Origin: Micromonospora halophytica
GTDB lineage: Bacteria > Actinomycetota > Actinomycetes > Mycobacteriales > Micromonosporaceae
Assembly: GCF_900090245.1 (NCBI RefSeq)
Contig: NZ_FMDN01000004.1
Coordinates: 297,829 to 361,828 of the forward strand
DNA length: 64,000 bases
Direction of reading: 5' to 3'
Below, one piece after another: positions 1 through 9,696 of the stretch. Below the pieces are notes generated by a model. The model had not been told where the DNA came from, searched no databases, and saw only the letters and a list, made by a program, of their open reading frames with translations. Position numbers and translations under genes: made by a program. Numbering within the stretch: position 1 is the stretch's first letter; each line of letters begins with the position of its first letter.

Positions 1-122
1 GGCTGGCCGGCATCGACGCCGACGGCTTCGGCCCGCTGCAACTGGTCGTCCAGGTCGGTCTCGCCGGTCTCGGCGTCGCGCTCGTAGCGGGCACCGCCGG
101 AGGATCCCGATCCGAGCGCTGA
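1..122 (+). CDS. C-terminal tail of an unidentified protein (partial)
   Basis: The third frame is open from the window edge to a TGA at 120-122. It encodes about 39 residues that include a hydrophobic run (PLQLVVQVGLAGLGVALVAG) and end in a short polar tail. This looks like the last membrane segment of an integral membrane protein. The start and the rest of the gene lie outside the window, so the family cannot be named. A chance open frame is possible at this length and GC content. Confidence 0.4.
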   Translation, partial: LAGIDADGFGPLQLVVQVGLAGLGVALVAGTAGGSRSER

Positions 123-245
123 ACCACCGGAACCCGGCCGCGCGCCCGCCACGCGCACTCGTCGTCCGCCGCCCCGCGCCGGGAGGCGGTGGACCGGTCA
201 CCGGCCGGCCCGCCCCCGGTACCCGCCCCGAAAGAGGAGCTCCGC

Positions 246-530
246 ATGGTGATGCCCTGGCCGCTGCCGGACGAGAGCTGGTTCCGGCCCGATCCGCAGC
301 CGCCCGCGCCGGGCGGGGACGACGCCTGGCTGGCCGGCGAGATCGCGTACCGGATCGTCGGCGGCGTCGGCCCCCGCGCCCGGGGCGTCTCGGTCACCGT
401 GCAGAACCGGGTCGCCATCCTCACCGGCACCGTGCGCGACCCGTCCACCCGGCGGCTCGCCGGCGAGCTGGCCTGGCTGGTCCCGGGCGTGGCCGACGTC
501 TGCAACAGCCTTCGGGTCCGCGTCCGCTGA
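246..530 (+). CDS. Small BON-domain protein
   Basis: A 94-residue protein. The ATG at 246 is chosen over an upstream in-frame ATG at 189 because GAGGAG lies about 8 bases before it. After a Pro/Asp-rich N-terminus, residues about 30-94 have the BON pattern: an amphipathic helix, a central strand pair with conserved glycines (VQNRVAILTGTV), and a second helix ending in LVPGVADVCNSL. BON domains bind phospholipid or other surfaces and are common in small actinobacterial stress and envelope proteins. No signal peptide is visible, so it is probably cytosolic or peripheral. The next gene, an FUSC-like membrane protein, follows on the same strand after 121 bases. The exact role is unknown. Confidence 0.7.
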   Translation: MVMPWPLPDESWFRPDPQPPAPGGDDAWLAGEIAYRIVGGVGPRARGVSVTVQNRVAILTGTVRDPSTRRLAGELAWLVPGVADVCNSLRVRVR

Positions 531-651
531 CCGCCGGCCCCGCGTGCACCCGCAGCACCCGGTGGGCGTTTGCGCCACGCCCCGCTGCGGGTAGTCACGA
601 CCCCCGGGACCGGGCGGCACGATCCGGTGGACAACCGGAGGAGAGTCAGCG

Positions 652-1800
652 ATGGCGCGCGTGCGGCAGTGGGCGGGGACGGCGGCCGGCCGGTTACGGC
701 AGGGCTGGCGGCCCGCGCTGGAGGCGGCGGTCGCCGCGACGATCGCCTGGGTGGTGGCGGCCCGGCTGATCGGCCACCCCGACCCGTTCTTCGCCCCGAG
801 CGCCGCGCTCATCGTGCTCGGCGAGGCGCGCGGCAAGCGGGTACGCCAGACCGTCGAGATGGTGCTGGGGGTGGCCGCCGGGGTGCTCGCCGCCGACCTG
901 GCCGTGCAGGCGCTACCCACCGGCACCGGCACCATCTTCCTCGTCCTGCTGCTGACCATCGGGCTGATGGTCGGCGTCGGGGCGAGCAGCACACTGACCG
1001 TCCAGGCCGCGATCTCCGCGCTCTACCTGGTGGTGGTGGCCGCACCGCAGGACACGATGGTGCCGTTCCGCTTCGTCGACGCGCTGATCGGCGGCGCGGT
1101 GGCGCTGGCCGCGAGCCAGCTCATGGTGGCCCGCGACCCGCTCGCCCCGCTCGTCGCCGAGGCCCGCCGCACCTACGGCGACCTGGCCGAGCTGCTCACC
1201 CGGCTCGACGAGGCGCTGTGCCGCTGCGACGAGGAGGCCGCACGGGCGGCGCTGGAGCGGGCGCGCGAGGTGGACGGCTGCGTGGACCGGTTCCGCACCG
1301 CCGTGCAGGCGTGCACGGAGTCGCTGCGGCTGCGGGTGCGCAAGCGCCGCCACCTCGGCCAGGTGGAGGAGGTCGAGGCGACCTGCCGTCAGCTCGACTA
1401 CGCCGTGCGCAACATCCGGGTGCTGGCCCGCAACGGGGTGACCCTGACCCGGCTGAACACCGCCTGGCCCGGTGAGCCGGGCGGAGGCGTCGCGACCCCG
1501 CCGGAGCTGGGCGCCGCGCTGCGGGCGCTCGCGCAGGCGGTCCGCGCCGCCGCCGACGCCCTCTCCACCGACCTGGTCGGGCGGTCCGACGCCGACCGGT
1601 ACGCCCAGCGGGCCGACGAGCACGCCATGGAGGCGGTCCGGATCGCCGCCGGGCTGCTGCGGACCGACCCGCCGCTGCCGGTGGTGATGATCGTGGGCCA
1701 GATCCGGGCCACCGCCATCGACCTGCTGCGCGGCGTCGGGGTGGACGACGCGGCGGTGCTGGGGCGGGTGGACGAGGCCCTGGGTCTGCCCCGCGCCTGA
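652..1800 (+). CDS. FUSC/aromatic acid exporter-like membrane protein
   Basis: A 382-residue protein with a strong ribosome-binding site (GGAGGAGAG) about 7 bases before the ATG. Residues 1-160 carry a basic N-terminus and several hydrophobic helices, including LEAAVAATIAWVVAARLIG and LVLLLTIGLMVGVGASSTL. The conserved FUSC-type segment around FFAPSAALIVLGEARGKRVR is present. The rest is a long helical cytoplasmic domain rich in Arg, Glu and Ala. FUSC (fusaric acid resistance, YccS/AaeB-like) proteins are inner-membrane exporters or efflux subunits, and actinobacterial short forms like this one are uncharacterised. Substrate unknown. The gene ends 53 bases from the convergent sulfatase gene. 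Confidence 0.75.
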   Translation: MARVRQWAGTAAGRLRQGWRPALEAAVAATIAWVVAARLIGHPDPFFAPSAALIVLGEARGKRVRQTVEMVLGVAAGVLAADLAVQALPTGTGTIFLVLLLTIGLMVGVGASSTLTVQAAISALYLVVVAAPQDTMVPFRFVDALIGGAVALAASQLMVARDPLAPLVAEARRTYGDLAELLTRLDEALCRCDEEAARAALERAREVDGCVDRFRTAVQACTESLRLRVRKRRHLGQVEEVEATCRQLDYAVRNIRVLARNGVTLTRLNTAWPGEPGGGVATPPELGAALRALAQAVRAAADALSTDLVGRSDADRYAQRADEHAMEAVRIAAGLLRTDPPLPVVMIVGQIRATAIDLLRGVGVDDAAVLGRVDEALGLPRA

Positions 1801-1853
1801 CCGGCCCCGGAGCACGGGTGGGCGGGACGGCCGGCGACGGGCGGCAGGGCTGG

Positions 1854-3731
1854 TCAGCGGGGCGGCGGGGTGGCGGGCACCGGCGGTCGGGGGCCGAAGG
1901 CGGTGAGGAAGCGGTCCCGGAAGGCGTCCATCCGCCACACCGGCGCGTCCGGGCCGGGCCGCAGCCCCTCGTGCCAGCCCCAACCGTCCACCCGGGCCAG
2001 CACGGCCGGGTCCCGGGCGACGATGGTGACCGGCACGTCCCGCCCGGCGTCCTCGCCGGTGATCATCGGGGCGGGCTGATGGTCGCCGAGGAAGACCAGC
2101 ACCAGGTTGTCGTCGCCGTAGGTCTCCACGTAGGAGATCAGGCTGTTCAGCGAGTAGTCGACGGCCTGCCGGTAGCCGGTGCGCACCTCCGGGACGCTGC
2201 GCCCCACCACGTCGGTCGGGTTGGCCGCCACCGAGGTGGGCCGCCGGTAGATCGAACCGTCGCCGACGTGGTCCCAGTCCAGCATCCGGGGGATCGCCGC
2301 CCAGGGCGAATGGCTGGAGATCAGCGGGATCTCCGCCATGATCGGGGCACGGTCCTTCGTGGCGCGCTCGCGGCGCTGGAACTCCGCCAGCGTGTACTGG
2401 TCGGGCATCGGGGCGTAGCTGAACTTCGGGCCCCGGTAGCCGAGACCGGCCGCGTCGTGGTAGCGCGCGTAGTCGAAGAACTTCCCCTCCGGCCAGGGCG
2501 CGGTCGCCGCCGGCATCACCCCCACCGTGTCCCAGCCGGCCCGCCGGAACACGCCGTTGAGGGTGAGCCGGTCACTGGCCAGCAGGGTGAGGTGGCGCTG
2601 CTGGTTGTCGACCCAGAGCCCGGACAGCAGCGTGTCGTGGGCCAGCCAGCTGCCGCCGCCCGCCGTCGGGGAGGTGAGGAAGCCGCTGCGGGCCGCGTAC
2701 CCGGCCGCCGCCAGCCGCCGGGTGCCGCCGTCGAGGACCGCGCCGATCCGTGGCGCGTACTGCGGGTCCTCGACCGCGTCCCGGCCGTAGCTCTCCACGA
2801 AGGCCAGGACGACGTCCTTGCCGCGCAGCCCGGTCAGCAGCCGGTCGCCCGGGACGTCCCGGAAGGCGTCGACGGCGAGTTCAGCGGCGAACGCCTGCCG
2901 GTCCCGCAGCCCCGCGCCGAACTGGCCGACGTGCTGGCCCACCAGGACCGACGAGCGGGAGTCGGCGACCGGCACCCCGATCGTCGCCCCGGCCACCCAG
3001 ACCGCGGCGAGGGCCGCGAGCACCCGGACCGTCGCCCGGTCGTGGCGGGCCACCAGCCGGGTCAGCCGCAGCACCGACCGGGTGGTCAGCACCAGCAGCG
3101 CGACGACCAGGGCGACCAGCCCGACGGCGGCGCCGACCGCGCCACCGGAGCCGACCGAGTCGGTGACGAAGCCGTACGCGTCGTCGAGCAGCACCCAGTC
3201 GAGCACCAGGTCGAAGGGGCGGGCCAGGCTGGCGGACATGCCCATGTCGAGCAGCTTGACGACGGCGAGCAGCCCGAGGGCGACCCCCAGCACCAGGGCC
3301 GCCGCCCGCCGGGCCCAGCCGCGCAGCACCAGCAGCAGCACACCGGCGGCCAGCGCCTCCACCGGCACGCGCAGGAACGCGGTGGGGGTGAGCTGGTCGA
3401 GCCGGCTCGGCGCGGCCAGCACCGCGAAGACCAGCAGCACGGCCAGGACGCTGGTCGCCGCGCCGGCCACCGTACGCAGCCGACCGCGTGGGGTGGCGGA
3501 TCCGCCGGACGCGGCGTCGGGCGTCTGTGACGTGGCGTCGGCCGGTGGGGTGGTGTCCTCGCCGGCGGGGGTCCGGACGGGCGGGCGGGTGGCGTCCGTC
3601 CGCGACGGCTCCTGCTCCCTGGCGTCCGGCGACGGGTCGGAGCGGGGGGCGGGCGGGCGGGTGACGTCGCCCGCGACGCCCGGCGGGTCGTCCGCCGGCG
3701 GTCGGGTCCCGGCACGCGACGACACTGACAC
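1854..3731 (-). CDS. Membrane sulfatase/LTA-synthase-like phosphotransferase
   Basis: A 625-residue protein. The GTG start at 3731 follows GAAAGGGAC; the open frame continues upstream but only as the shadow of the neighbouring gene. Residues 1-80 are a Pro/Thr/Asp-rich cytoplasmic segment. About 85-260 hold four to five membrane helices, as in LtaS/OpgB-type enzymes. The rest is an extracytoplasmic alkaline-phosphatase-superfamily domain with [10 protein letters not shown] (nucleophile region), [20 protein letters not shown], and a C-terminal metal-site motif FLGDHQPAP. Relatives transfer phosphoglycerol or phosphoethanolamine onto envelope glycans, or act as sulfatases. It lies 53 bases from the start of a CDP-alcohol phosphatidyltransferase gene on the same strand, suggesting a joint role in an envelope lipid or glycan. 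Confidence 0.8.
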   Translation of the reverse strand: MSVSSRAGTRPPADDPPGVAGDVTRPPAPRSDPSPDAREQEPSRTDATRPPVRTPAGEDTTPPADATSQTPDAASGGSATPRGRLRTVAGAATSVLAVLLVFAVLAAPSRLDQLTPTAFLRVPVEALAAGVLLLVLRGWARRAAALVLGVALGLLAVVKLLDMGMSASLARPFDLVLDWVLLDDAYGFVTDSVGSGGAVGAAVGLVALVVALLVLTTRSVLRLTRLVARHDRATVRVLAALAAVWVAGATIGVPVADSRSSVLVGQHVGQFGAGLRDRQAFAAELAVDAFRDVPGDRLLTGLRGKDVVLAFVESYGRDAVEDPQYAPRIGAVLDGGTRRLAAAGYAARSGFLTSPTAGGGSWLAHDTLLSGLWVDNQQRHLTLLASDRLTLNGVFRRAGWDTVGVMPAATAPWPEGKFFDYARYHDAAGLGYRGPKFSYAPMPDQYTLAEFQRRERATKDRAPIMAEIPLISSHSPWAAIPRMLDWDHVGDGSIYRRPTSVAANPTDVVGRSVPEVRTGYRQAVDYSLNSLISYVETYGDDNLVLVFLGDHQPAPMITGEDAGRDVPVTIVARDPAVLARVDGWGWHEGLRPGPDAPVWRMDAFRDRFLTAFGPRPPVPATPPPR

Positions 3732-3784
3732 GGTGGTGTCCCTTTCTGGGCAGGTCCCGGCGGCGGCCGGGTGGACGGTACGGC

Positions 3785-4615
3785 TCAGACCGGCTGGTGC
3801 GCGACCAGCGGGCGCTCGGACACGGCGACCTCCCGCCGGGACCGTCCACCCGCGACGGACTGTGGCGCCGGAACAGGCTGTGGCGCCGGAACGGGCTGTG
3901 GCGCCGGGAGCGCGGTGGCGGCGCGGGCCGGACGGTGCCACCAGAGCCAGCCGACGTCGTGGCCGAACGACTCCACCAGCAGCGCCAGCGAGACCGCCAC
4001 CAGCACGACGGTCACCGGCCCGGGCAGCACGTCCGCGACGGCGGTCAGCAGGAGGACGCCCTGCGCGGCGGCGACCACCTTGCGCCAGTAGCGCGGTGGC
4101 AGGGTGCCGCGCATCCAGGGCAGCACCCAGCTCGCGGCGACGAAGGCGTACCGCATGCCGCCGATGGCGAGCGCCCAGGGCCCGACGACCGGGGCGACGT
4201 GCAGGCTCAGCACCAGGATGAGGAACGCGTCGACCTCCATGTCGAACCGCGCCCCGAGCGCGCTGGCGGTGCCGGTGCGCCGGGCCACCCAGCCGTCCAC
4301 CGCGTCCAGGGCCAGCGCCACCACGGTCAGCGGCACCAGCACCGCCAGCGGGGCCGGCCGGTCGACGGCGTCCACCACCAGCGCGGTCACCCCGCCGGCC
4401 AGCACCGCCCGGGTCAACGTCACCCGGTCGGCCGGCCCGAGCCGGTCGCCGCCGTGCCGGCGTACGCCGCGCGCCAACACGGCGCACAGGACGAGCCCGT
4501 ACCCGGCGCCGGCCAGCCACCCGGCGACGTCGAGCCCGACGGTCGCGGCCAGTACGGCCAGCAGGACGAGCTGCGCGGTCAGTCCGACCACCGGACCGGT
4601 TCGAACCCTGGACAC
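3785..4615 (-). CDS. CDP-alcohol phosphatidyltransferase family protein
   Basis: A 276-residue integral membrane enzyme. The GTG start at 4615 follows ACGGAGG. The family signature DG-x2-AR-x8-G-x3-D-x3-D is intact at about residues 100-122 (DGWVARRTG, then GARFDMEVD), so the catalytic metal site should work. About six hydrophobic segments surround it. Such enzymes join a CDP-activated diacylglycerol or alcohol to a polyol acceptor, but the substrate cannot be read from the sequence. The C-terminus has an imperfect repeat ([16 protein letters not shown]) that looks like a flexible tail. It is divergent from the dehydrogenase gene and is followed by the sulfatase gene, probably in one operon. 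Confidence 0.85.
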   Translation of the reverse strand: MSRVRTGPVVGLTAQLVLLAVLAATVGLDVAGWLAGAGYGLVLCAVLARGVRRHGGDRLGPADRVTLTRAVLAGGVTALVVDAVDRPAPLAVLVPLTVVALALDAVDGWVARRTGTASALGARFDMEVDAFLILVLSLHVAPVVGPWALAIGGMRYAFVAASWVLPWMRGTLPPRYWRKVVAAAQGVLLLTAVADVLPGPVTVVLVAVSLALLVESFGHDVGWLWWHRPARAATALPAPQPVPAPQPVPAPQSVAGGRSRREVAVSERPLVAHQPV

Positions 4616-4709
4616 GCTGCCTCCGTGTTTATGATCGACGACCTCGACAGAGCAGTACGCAGCGCGCGGCCGATCGGTTCGGTTCCGCCGCCAGATGGGA
4701 GACGACCGC

Positions 4710-5687
4710 GTGATCCGCGACGCCCGCGCCTTCTGGCTCCGCTCCCCCGGCGAGGGCGAGATCCGACCGGTGACGCTACCCGGCCCGGGGCCGGAAGACG
4801 TGCTGGTACGCAGCCTCTTCTCCGGCGTCAGCCGGGGCACCGAGACGCTGGTGTTCACCGGGGGCGTGCCGCAGAGCCAGTACGCCGCGATGCGCGCCCC
4901 GTTCCAGGAGGGCGACTTCCCCGCCCCGGTCAAGTACGGCTACCTCAGCGTCGGCGTGGTCGAGGCCGGACCGGAGCGGCTGCGCGGACGTACCGTCTTC
5001 TGCCTGCACCCGCACCAGACCGCGTACGTGGTGCCCGCCTCGGCGGTGACCCCGGTGCCGGACGGGGTGCCGGCCGCCCGGGCGGTGCTGGCCGGCACGG
5101 TGGAGACCGCGGTGAACGCGCTCTGGGACGCCGCCCCCATGGTCGGCGACCGGGTGAGCGTGGTCGGCGGCGGCATGGTCGGCTGCGCGGTCGCCGCGCT
5201 GCTCGCCCGCTTCCCCGGCGTCCGGGTGGAACTGGTCGACACCGACCCGACGCGCGCCGCCGTGGCCGACGCGCTCGGCGTCGGGTTCGCCGCGCCGGAC
5301 GACGCCACCGGCGGACGGGACCTGGTGGTGCACGCCAGCGCCACCGGCGCGGGCCTGCAACGCTCACTGGACCTGCTCGCGCCGGAGGGGACGGTGGTCG
5401 AGCTGAGCTGGTACGGCGACCGGCCGGTGCAGGTGTCGCTGGGCGGCGCGTTCCACTCGGGACGACTGACGGTCCGCAGCAGTCAGGTCGGCACGGTCTC
5501 GCCGAACCGGGCCCGGCGCAGCTACGCCGAGCGCCTCGCGCTCGCCCTGGAACTGCTCGCCGACCCGACGTTCGACGCCCTGCTCACCGGCCGGTCGCGC
5601 TTCGACGACCTGCCCGACGTGCTCGACCGACTGGCCGCGGGGACCCTCCCCGCGCTCTGCCACCTCATCACCTACGACGGGGAGTGA
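4710..5687 (+). CDS. MDR-family zinc-type dehydrogenase
   Basis: About 325 residues. I prefer the GTG at 4710, preceded by GGGAG, to the ATG at 4695. The N-terminal half is a GroES-like fold ([15 protein letters not shown]). The C-terminal half is a Rossmann fold with the nucleotide motif [18 protein letters not shown] and an acidic residue ending beta-2 (ELVDTD). The usual catalytic zinc Cys/His set of classical alcohol dehydrogenases is not obvious. It heads a tight operon: it ends 2 bases before the pterin-synthase-like gene. The substrate is unknown, but the fixed neighbourhood suggests oxidation or reduction of a pterin or sugar intermediate. Confidence 0.8.
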   Translation: MIRDARAFWLRSPGEGEIRPVTLPGPGPEDVLVRSLFSGVSRGTETLVFTGGVPQSQYAAMRAPFQEGDFPAPVKYGYLSVGVVEAGPERLRGRTVFCLHPHQTAYVVPASAVTPVPDGVPAARAVLAGTVETAVNALWDAAPMVGDRVSVVGGGMVGCAVAALLARFPGVRVELVDTDPTRAAVADALGVGFAAPDDATGGRDLVVHASATGAGLQRSLDLLAPEGTVVELSWYGDRPVQVSLGGAFHSGRLTVRSSQVGTVSPNRARRSYAERLALALELLADPTFDALLTGRSRFDDLPDVLDRLAAGTLPALCHLITYDGE

Positions 5688-5689
5688 CC

Positions 5690-6088
5690 GTGTTCAGCGT
5701 CACCGTACGGGACCACATCATGATCGCCCACAGCTTCCGGGGGGAGGTCTTCGGGCCGGCGCAGAAGCTGCACGGGGCCACCTTCGTGGTGGACGCGACG
5801 TTCCGCCGGGCCGATCTCGACGCCGACGGCATCGTGGTCGACATCGGCCTGGCCACCACCGAGCTGAAGGCCGTGCTGGCCGAGCTGAACTACCGCAACC
5901 TGGACGACGAGCCGGCCTTCGCCGGGGTCAACACCACCACCGAGGTGCTCTGCCGGACGATCGCCGACCGGCTGGCCGAGCGGGTGCACGCAGGCTCGCT
6001 CGGCGAGGGCGCGCGGCAGCTGGCCGGGATCACCGTCACGCTGCACGAGTCGCACGTGGCCTGGGCCGCCTACGAACGGTCGCTGTAG
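5690..6088 (+). CDS. 6-pyruvoyl-tetrahydropterin synthase / QueD-like enzyme
   Basis: A 132-residue protein with a GTG start just after the stop of the dehydrogenase gene. The family pattern is present: a zinc-ligand His near the N-terminus in IMIAHSF, then [13 protein letters not shown] (the usual GHNY region is here KLHGAT), the [15 protein letters not shown] segment (usual VxDFxxLK), LDDEPAF (usual LD..), [14 protein letters not shown] (usual PT-E-N) and ITVTLHESH. It belongs to the 6-carboxy/6-pyruvoyl tetrahydropterin synthase superfamily, which converts dihydroneopterin triphosphate. The zinc histidines around KLHG look divergent, so the reaction may differ. GTP cyclohydrolase II lies five genes downstream. 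Confidence 0.8.
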   Translation: MFSVTVRDHIMIAHSFRGEVFGPAQKLHGATFVVDATFRRADLDADGIVVDIGLATTELKAVLAELNYRNLDDEPAFAGVNTTTEVLCRTIADRLAERVHAGSLGEGARQLAGITVTLHESHVAWAAYERSL

Positions 6089-6091
6089 CCC

Positions 6092-7123
6092 GTGCCCGTG
6101 GTGCACGTCGTCCTCCCCGGCGACATCGACGACCCGGCGACCCCGAGCGGCGGCAACAGCTACGACCGGCGGGTCTGCGACGGGCTGGTCGAGCTGGGCT
6201 GGACGGTGCGCGAGCACGGCGTACCCGGGGAGTGGCCGCGTCCGGACGGGCCGGCGCGCACCGGGCTGGCCGGGTTGCTCGCGGGCCTGCCCGACGGCAC
6301 GCCGGTGCTGCTGGACGGGCTGGTCGCCTCGGTGGTGCCGGAGGTCCTGGCCGGGCACGCCGGGCGGCTGCGGCTGGTGGCGCTGGTGCACCTGCCGATG
6401 GAGGGCGACACCGAGGCCGCCGCGCTGGCCTGCGCCGCCGCCGTGGTCACCACCAGCGAGTGGACCCGGCGGCGGCTGCTCGACCGTTACCGGCTCGACC
6501 CCGCCCGGGTGCACGTCGCCGCCCCCGGCGTGACGCCGGCCAAGCCGGTCGAGGGCACGGCGGCCGGCGCCCGGCTGCTCTGCGTCGCGGCGGTCGTCGC
6601 GCACAAGGGGCACGACGTGCTGCTGCGCGCCCTCGCCGAGGTCCCCGCGCCGTGGACGCTGGACTGCGTCGGGGCGCTCACCCGGGATCCGCGGTTCGCG
6701 GCGGGGCTGCGCCGGCTCGCCGGCGACCTGGGGCTGGCCGGGCGGGTGCGGTTCACCGGCCCGCGCACCGGCGCCGCCCTGGACGCCGCGTACGCCGACG
6801 CCGACCTGCTGGTGCTCGCCTCGCGCGCCGAGACGTACGGGATGGTGGTCACCGAGGCCCTCGCCCGCGGCCTGCCGGTGCTCGCCACGGCGGTGGGCGG
6901 GGTGCCGGAGGCGCTGGGCCGGGCCCCCGACGGCGACCTGCCCGGCCTGCTGGTGCCGCCCGACGACCCGGCCGCCCTGGCCGACGCGCTGCGCCGCTGG
7001 CTCGGTGAGCCGCGGCTGCGTGACCGGTTGCGCCGGGCCGCCCTGGCCCGGCGCGGCACGCTGGCCGGCTGGCCGGCCACCGCGACGCTGATCGCCCACG
7101 TCCTGGACGGAGTGACGACATGA
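6092..7123 (+). CDS. GT-B glycosyltransferase, family 4-like
   Basis: A 343-residue protein that starts with GTG three bases after the previous stop. The C-terminal half shows GT4-type features: GVTPAKPVEG, then LLCVAAVVAHKGHDVLLRAL, the helix with LRRLAGDLGLAGRVRFTG, and an acceptor/nucleotide site LVLASRAETYGMVVTEALAR (E-x7-E motif) followed by GLPVLATAVGGVPEAL. There is no signal peptide or membrane helix, so it probably acts at the cytoplasmic face on a nucleotide-sugar donor. Its stop overlaps the start of the methyltransferase gene (ATGA), so the two are translationally coupled. Confidence 0.85.
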   Translation: MPVVHVVLPGDIDDPATPSGGNSYDRRVCDGLVELGWTVREHGVPGEWPRPDGPARTGLAGLLAGLPDGTPVLLDGLVASVVPEVLAGHAGRLRLVALVHLPMEGDTEAAALACAAAVVTTSEWTRRRLLDRYRLDPARVHVAAPGVTPAKPVEGTAAGARLLCVAAVVAHKGHDVLLRALAEVPAPWTLDCVGALTRDPRFAAGLRRLAGDLGLAGRVRFTGPRTGAALDAAYADADLLVLASRAETYGMVVTEALARGLPVLATAVGGVPEALGRAPDGDLPGLLVPPDDPAALADALRRWLGEPRLRDRLRRAALARRGTLAGWPATATLIAHVLDGVTT

Positions 7124-7941
7124 CCCTGCCCGCCACCGATCCCTTCGCCGACTGGCTCGCGCTGCGCGAGCCCGCCGACGCCGCCGCCCGCACCGAGGAC
7201 CTGGTCGACCGGGTCCGTGCCCGGCTGGCCCCCGACCGGCCGCTGGTGGTGCACGACCTCGGCAGCGGCACCGGTTCGATGGCCCGCTGGCTGGCCCCGC
7301 GGCTGCCCGGCCCGCAGCACTGGACCCTGTACGACCGCGACCCCGGCCTGCTCGACCGGGCCCGCGCGCAGCCGCCGGTGGCGGCCGACGGCAGCCCGGT
7401 GACGGTGCGGACCCGGCAGACGGACATCACCCGGCTCACCGCCGCCGACCTGTCCGGGGCCGGACTGGTCACCGCGTCCGCGCTGCTGGACATGCTGACC
7501 GGCGAGGAGATCGACCGGATCGTCGCCGCCTGCGCCGGGGCCGGCTGCCCGTCGCTGTTCGTGTTGTCGGTCGTCGGGCGGGTGACGTTCGACCCGGCCG
7601 ATCCGCTGGACGCCGAGGTGGCCGCCGCGTTCGACGACCACCAGCGCCGTACCGTCGACGGCCGGACGCTGCTCGGGCCGGACGCCGCCGCGGCGACCGT
7701 CGCCGCGTTCGCCCGGCACGGCGTGCCCACCGAGGTCCGGTCCACCCCGTGGCGGCTCGGCCCGGCGCAGGCCGCGCTGACCGCCGAGTGGTTCACCGGC
7801 TGGTTGGAGGCCGCCGTCGAGCAGCGCCCCGAGCTGGCCGACCGGACGGTGCAGTACGCCCGCCGCCGGCTGACCGCGGCCGCCGCGGGTGAGCTGACGG
7901 TTACCGTCGGGCACGACGACCTGCTCGCCGGGGCGGAATGA
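7120..7941 (+). CDS. Class I SAM-dependent methyltransferase
   Basis: A 273-residue protein that overlaps the glycosyltransferase stop by four bases. Motif I is HDLGSGTGSMARWLA, motif II ends in LYDRDPGLLDRARA, and motif IV is LVTASALLDMLTGEEI. No other domain is visible. Family members methylate small molecules or sugars; the acceptor cannot be deduced. Its fixed position between a glycosyltransferase and a flippase-like gene suggests that it decorates the glycosylated product of this operon. Confidence 0.75.
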   Translation: MTLPATDPFADWLALREPADAAARTEDLVDRVRARLAPDRPLVVHDLGSGTGSMARWLAPRLPGPQHWTLYDRDPGLLDRARAQPPVAADGSPVTVRTRQTDITRLTAADLSGAGLVTASALLDMLTGEEIDRIVAACAGAGCPSLFVLSVVGRVTFDPADPLDAEVAAAFDDHQRRTVDGRTLLGPDAAAATVAAFARHGVPTEVRSTPWRLGPAQAALTAEWFTGWLEAAVEQRPELADRTVQYARRRLTAAAAGELTVTVGHDDLLAGAE

Positions 7942-8000
7942 ACCGGCCGGCGGACTGATACGTGCAAGCAGGTGACGATCTTCGCGCTAGGAGGCTCCGC

Positions 8001-9026
8001 GTGCCACAGGCTGCCGGCGACACATCCCCCGCGCCCGCCCGCGCGGTCTGGGCGTGGGTGAGCAACCTGGGCGGCGTGGCGCTGGTGGCGGTGCTGCTGT
8101 GGGGGTTGGGCACCGGGCCGGTGCTGGCGGCGCTGCGGCGCATCGACGCCCCGACGGTGGGGACGGCGCTGCTGCTCGGCGCGGTGGCCACGATCTGCTG
8201 CGCCTGGCGGTGGCGGCTGGTCGCCGAAGGGCTCGGCGTGCGGCTGCCGCTGGGCGCGGCCGTCGCGGACTGCTACCGGTCGGTCTTCCTCAACGCCACG
8301 CTGCCCGGCGGGGTGCTCGGCGACGTGCACCGGGCGGTCCGGCACGGGCGCGACGCCGGGGACGTCGGCCGGGCGGTGCGGGCCGTGGTCTGGGAGCGCA
8401 GCGCCGGGCAGGTGGTGCAGGTGGCCCTCGCGGCGGTGATCCTGCTGGCGCTGCCCTCACCGGTGCGACCGTACCTACCGGCCGCCGTCGGGCTGGCCGT
8501 GGCCGCCGCCCTCGGCCTGGTGCTGCTGGCCCGGGCGCTGCCCCGCTCCGGGCCGTCGCGCCGGGCCCGCGCGCTGCGCGCCGCGGCGGCCGACGTCCGC
8601 GCCGGCCTGCTCGGTCGCCGGAGAGCGCCGGGCGTGCTGCTGGCCTCGGTCGTGGTGGTGCTGTGCCACCTGGCCACGTTCGTGCTCGCGGCCCGGGTGG
8701 CCGGGGTCACCGCCCCGGTGGCCCACCTGGTGCCGCTGACCCTGCTCGCGCTGCTGGCGATGGGACTGCCGGCGAACATGGCCGGTTTCGGCCCGCGTGA
8801 GGGCACGGCCGCCTGGGCGTTCGGGGCCGCCGGCCTCGGCGCGGCCCAGGGGGTGTCCACCGCACTGGTGTACGGGGCGCTGGTGCTCCTCGCCGCCCTC
8901 CCCGGCGCCGCCGTGCTGCTGCTGTTCCGCCGCCCGTCCAGGCAGCGGGAACGATCCACGGCTCGTACGGTGAACCAGGGTGGTTCTGCCGCGGTACCCG
9001 CTGCCGGGCTGGCCGGCGGCGTCTGA
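8001..9026 (+). CDS. YbhN/LPG-synthase-TM-like (UPF0104) membrane protein
   Basis: About 341 residues. The GTG start at 8001 has AGGAGG 7 bases upstream. It has seven to eight hydrophobic helices (for example GVALVAVLLWGLGTGPVLAAL and LLLGAVATICCAW). The family core is seen as ADCYRSVFLNATLPGGVLGDVHRAVRHGRD and LPANMAGFGPREGTAAWAFG (quoted in two parts). This is the lysylphosphatidylglycerol synthase transmembrane/flippase region (DUF2194-like UPF0104) without a catalytic domain, and it is usually taken to move lipid-linked products. In this operon it would export or flip the product made by the glycosyl- and methyltransferase genes. Gap to ribA-like gene: 12 bases. Confidence 0.75.
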   Translation: MPQAAGDTSPAPARAVWAWVSNLGGVALVAVLLWGLGTGPVLAALRRIDAPTVGTALLLGAVATICCAWRWRLVAEGLGVRLPLGAAVADCYRSVFLNATLPGGVLGDVHRAVRHGRDAGDVGRAVRAVVWERSAGQVVQVALAAVILLALPSPVRPYLPAAVGLAVAAALGLVLLARALPRSGPSRRARALRAAAADVRAGLLGRRRAPGVLLASVVVVLCHLATFVLAARVAGVTAPVAHLVPLTLLALLAMGLPANMAGFGPREGTAAWAFGAAGLGAAQGVSTALVYGALVLLAALPGAAVLLLFRRPSRQRERSTARTVNQGGSAAVPAAGLAGGV

Positions 9027-9038
9027 CGGAGGAGACAC

Positions 9039-9695
9039 ATGTACGAAGCACTGCCGGTCGCGACGGTCCGCACACAGGTCACGGTCCCCCTCCGCTTCCC
9101 CGACGGGTACGCCACGACGGCCCGGGTCTTCTCGTTCGACGGGTTGGTGGACGGGCGGGAGCACCTGGCGTTCGGGCTGGGCGACTGGGCGGGCTCACTA
9201 CGGCGGTACGCGGCGGGCGGAGTCGCGCCCCTGGTCCGCCCGCACAGCGAATGCCTCACCGGGGACGTCTTCGGCAGCCAGCGCTGTGACTGCGGCCCCC
9301 AGTTGCGCGAGGCGGTGGAGCGCATCAGCGAGGCCGGCGGGTTCCTGCTCTACCTGCGGCAGGAGGGTCGCGGCATCGGCCTCTACCCGAAGCTCGACGC
9401 GTACGCGCTGCAGGACGCCGGCCTGGACACGTACGAGGCGAACGTGGCGCTCGGGCACGGCGAGGACGAGCGCGACTACCGGGCCGCCGCGCAGATGCTC
9501 GCGGTGCTGGGGGTGGAGCAGTTCGCCCTGCTCAGCAACAACCCGGAGAAGGCCGAGCAGCTCGGCCGCCTCGGGGTGACGGTGACCGAGGTGGTGCCGA
9601 CGGGGGTGTTCCTCTCCCCCGCCAATGCCGACTACCTGGCGGCGAAGGCGAGCCGGGCCGCCGCCCGGACCGTCGACGCGCCGTCGCTGACCTGA
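9039..9695 (+). CDS. ribA: GTP cyclohydrolase II (RibA-type), stand-alone
   Basis: A 218-residue single-domain enzyme with an ATG start and a GGAGGA site 5 bases upstream. The zinc-binding motif is complete: HSECLTGDVFGSQRCDCGP with three cysteines. The catalytic RQEGRGIGLYPKLDAYALQD motif is also intact. It converts GTP to the 2,5-diaminopyrimidine ribosyl phosphate, formate and pyrophosphate. It lacks the DHBP synthase domain normally fused in the riboflavin-pathway RibBA, and none of ribE, ribH or ribC lies nearby. It is therefore probably a second copy that feeds a special pterin or pyrimidine pathway together with the RibD-like and QueD-like enzymes of this operon. Confidence 0.9.
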   Translation: MYEALPVATVRTQVTVPLRFPDGYATTARVFSFDGLVDGREHLAFGLGDWAGSLRRYAAGGVAPLVRPHSECLTGDVFGSQRCDCGPQLREAVERISEAGGFLLYLRQEGRGIGLYPKLDAYALQDAGLDTYEANVALGHGEDERDYRAAAQMLAVLGVEQFALLSNNPEKAEQLGRLGVTVTEVVPTGVFLSPANADYLAAKASRAAARTVDAPSLT

Positions 9696-9696
9696 C

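Noticed and set aside
4045..4110. Possible small repeats in the phosphatidyltransferase tail (PAPQPV units) as a regulatory repeat
   Set aside because: The repeat lies near 3860-3910, is short, in frame and Pro-rich; a flexible protein tail explains it.
3797..6088. A 763-residue open frame on the plus strand across the phosphatidyltransferase and dehydrogenase genes
   Set aside because: Arg/Gly/Pro-rich without domains; it is the antisense or shifted shadow of real genes. Only its last part (5690-6088) is a gene.
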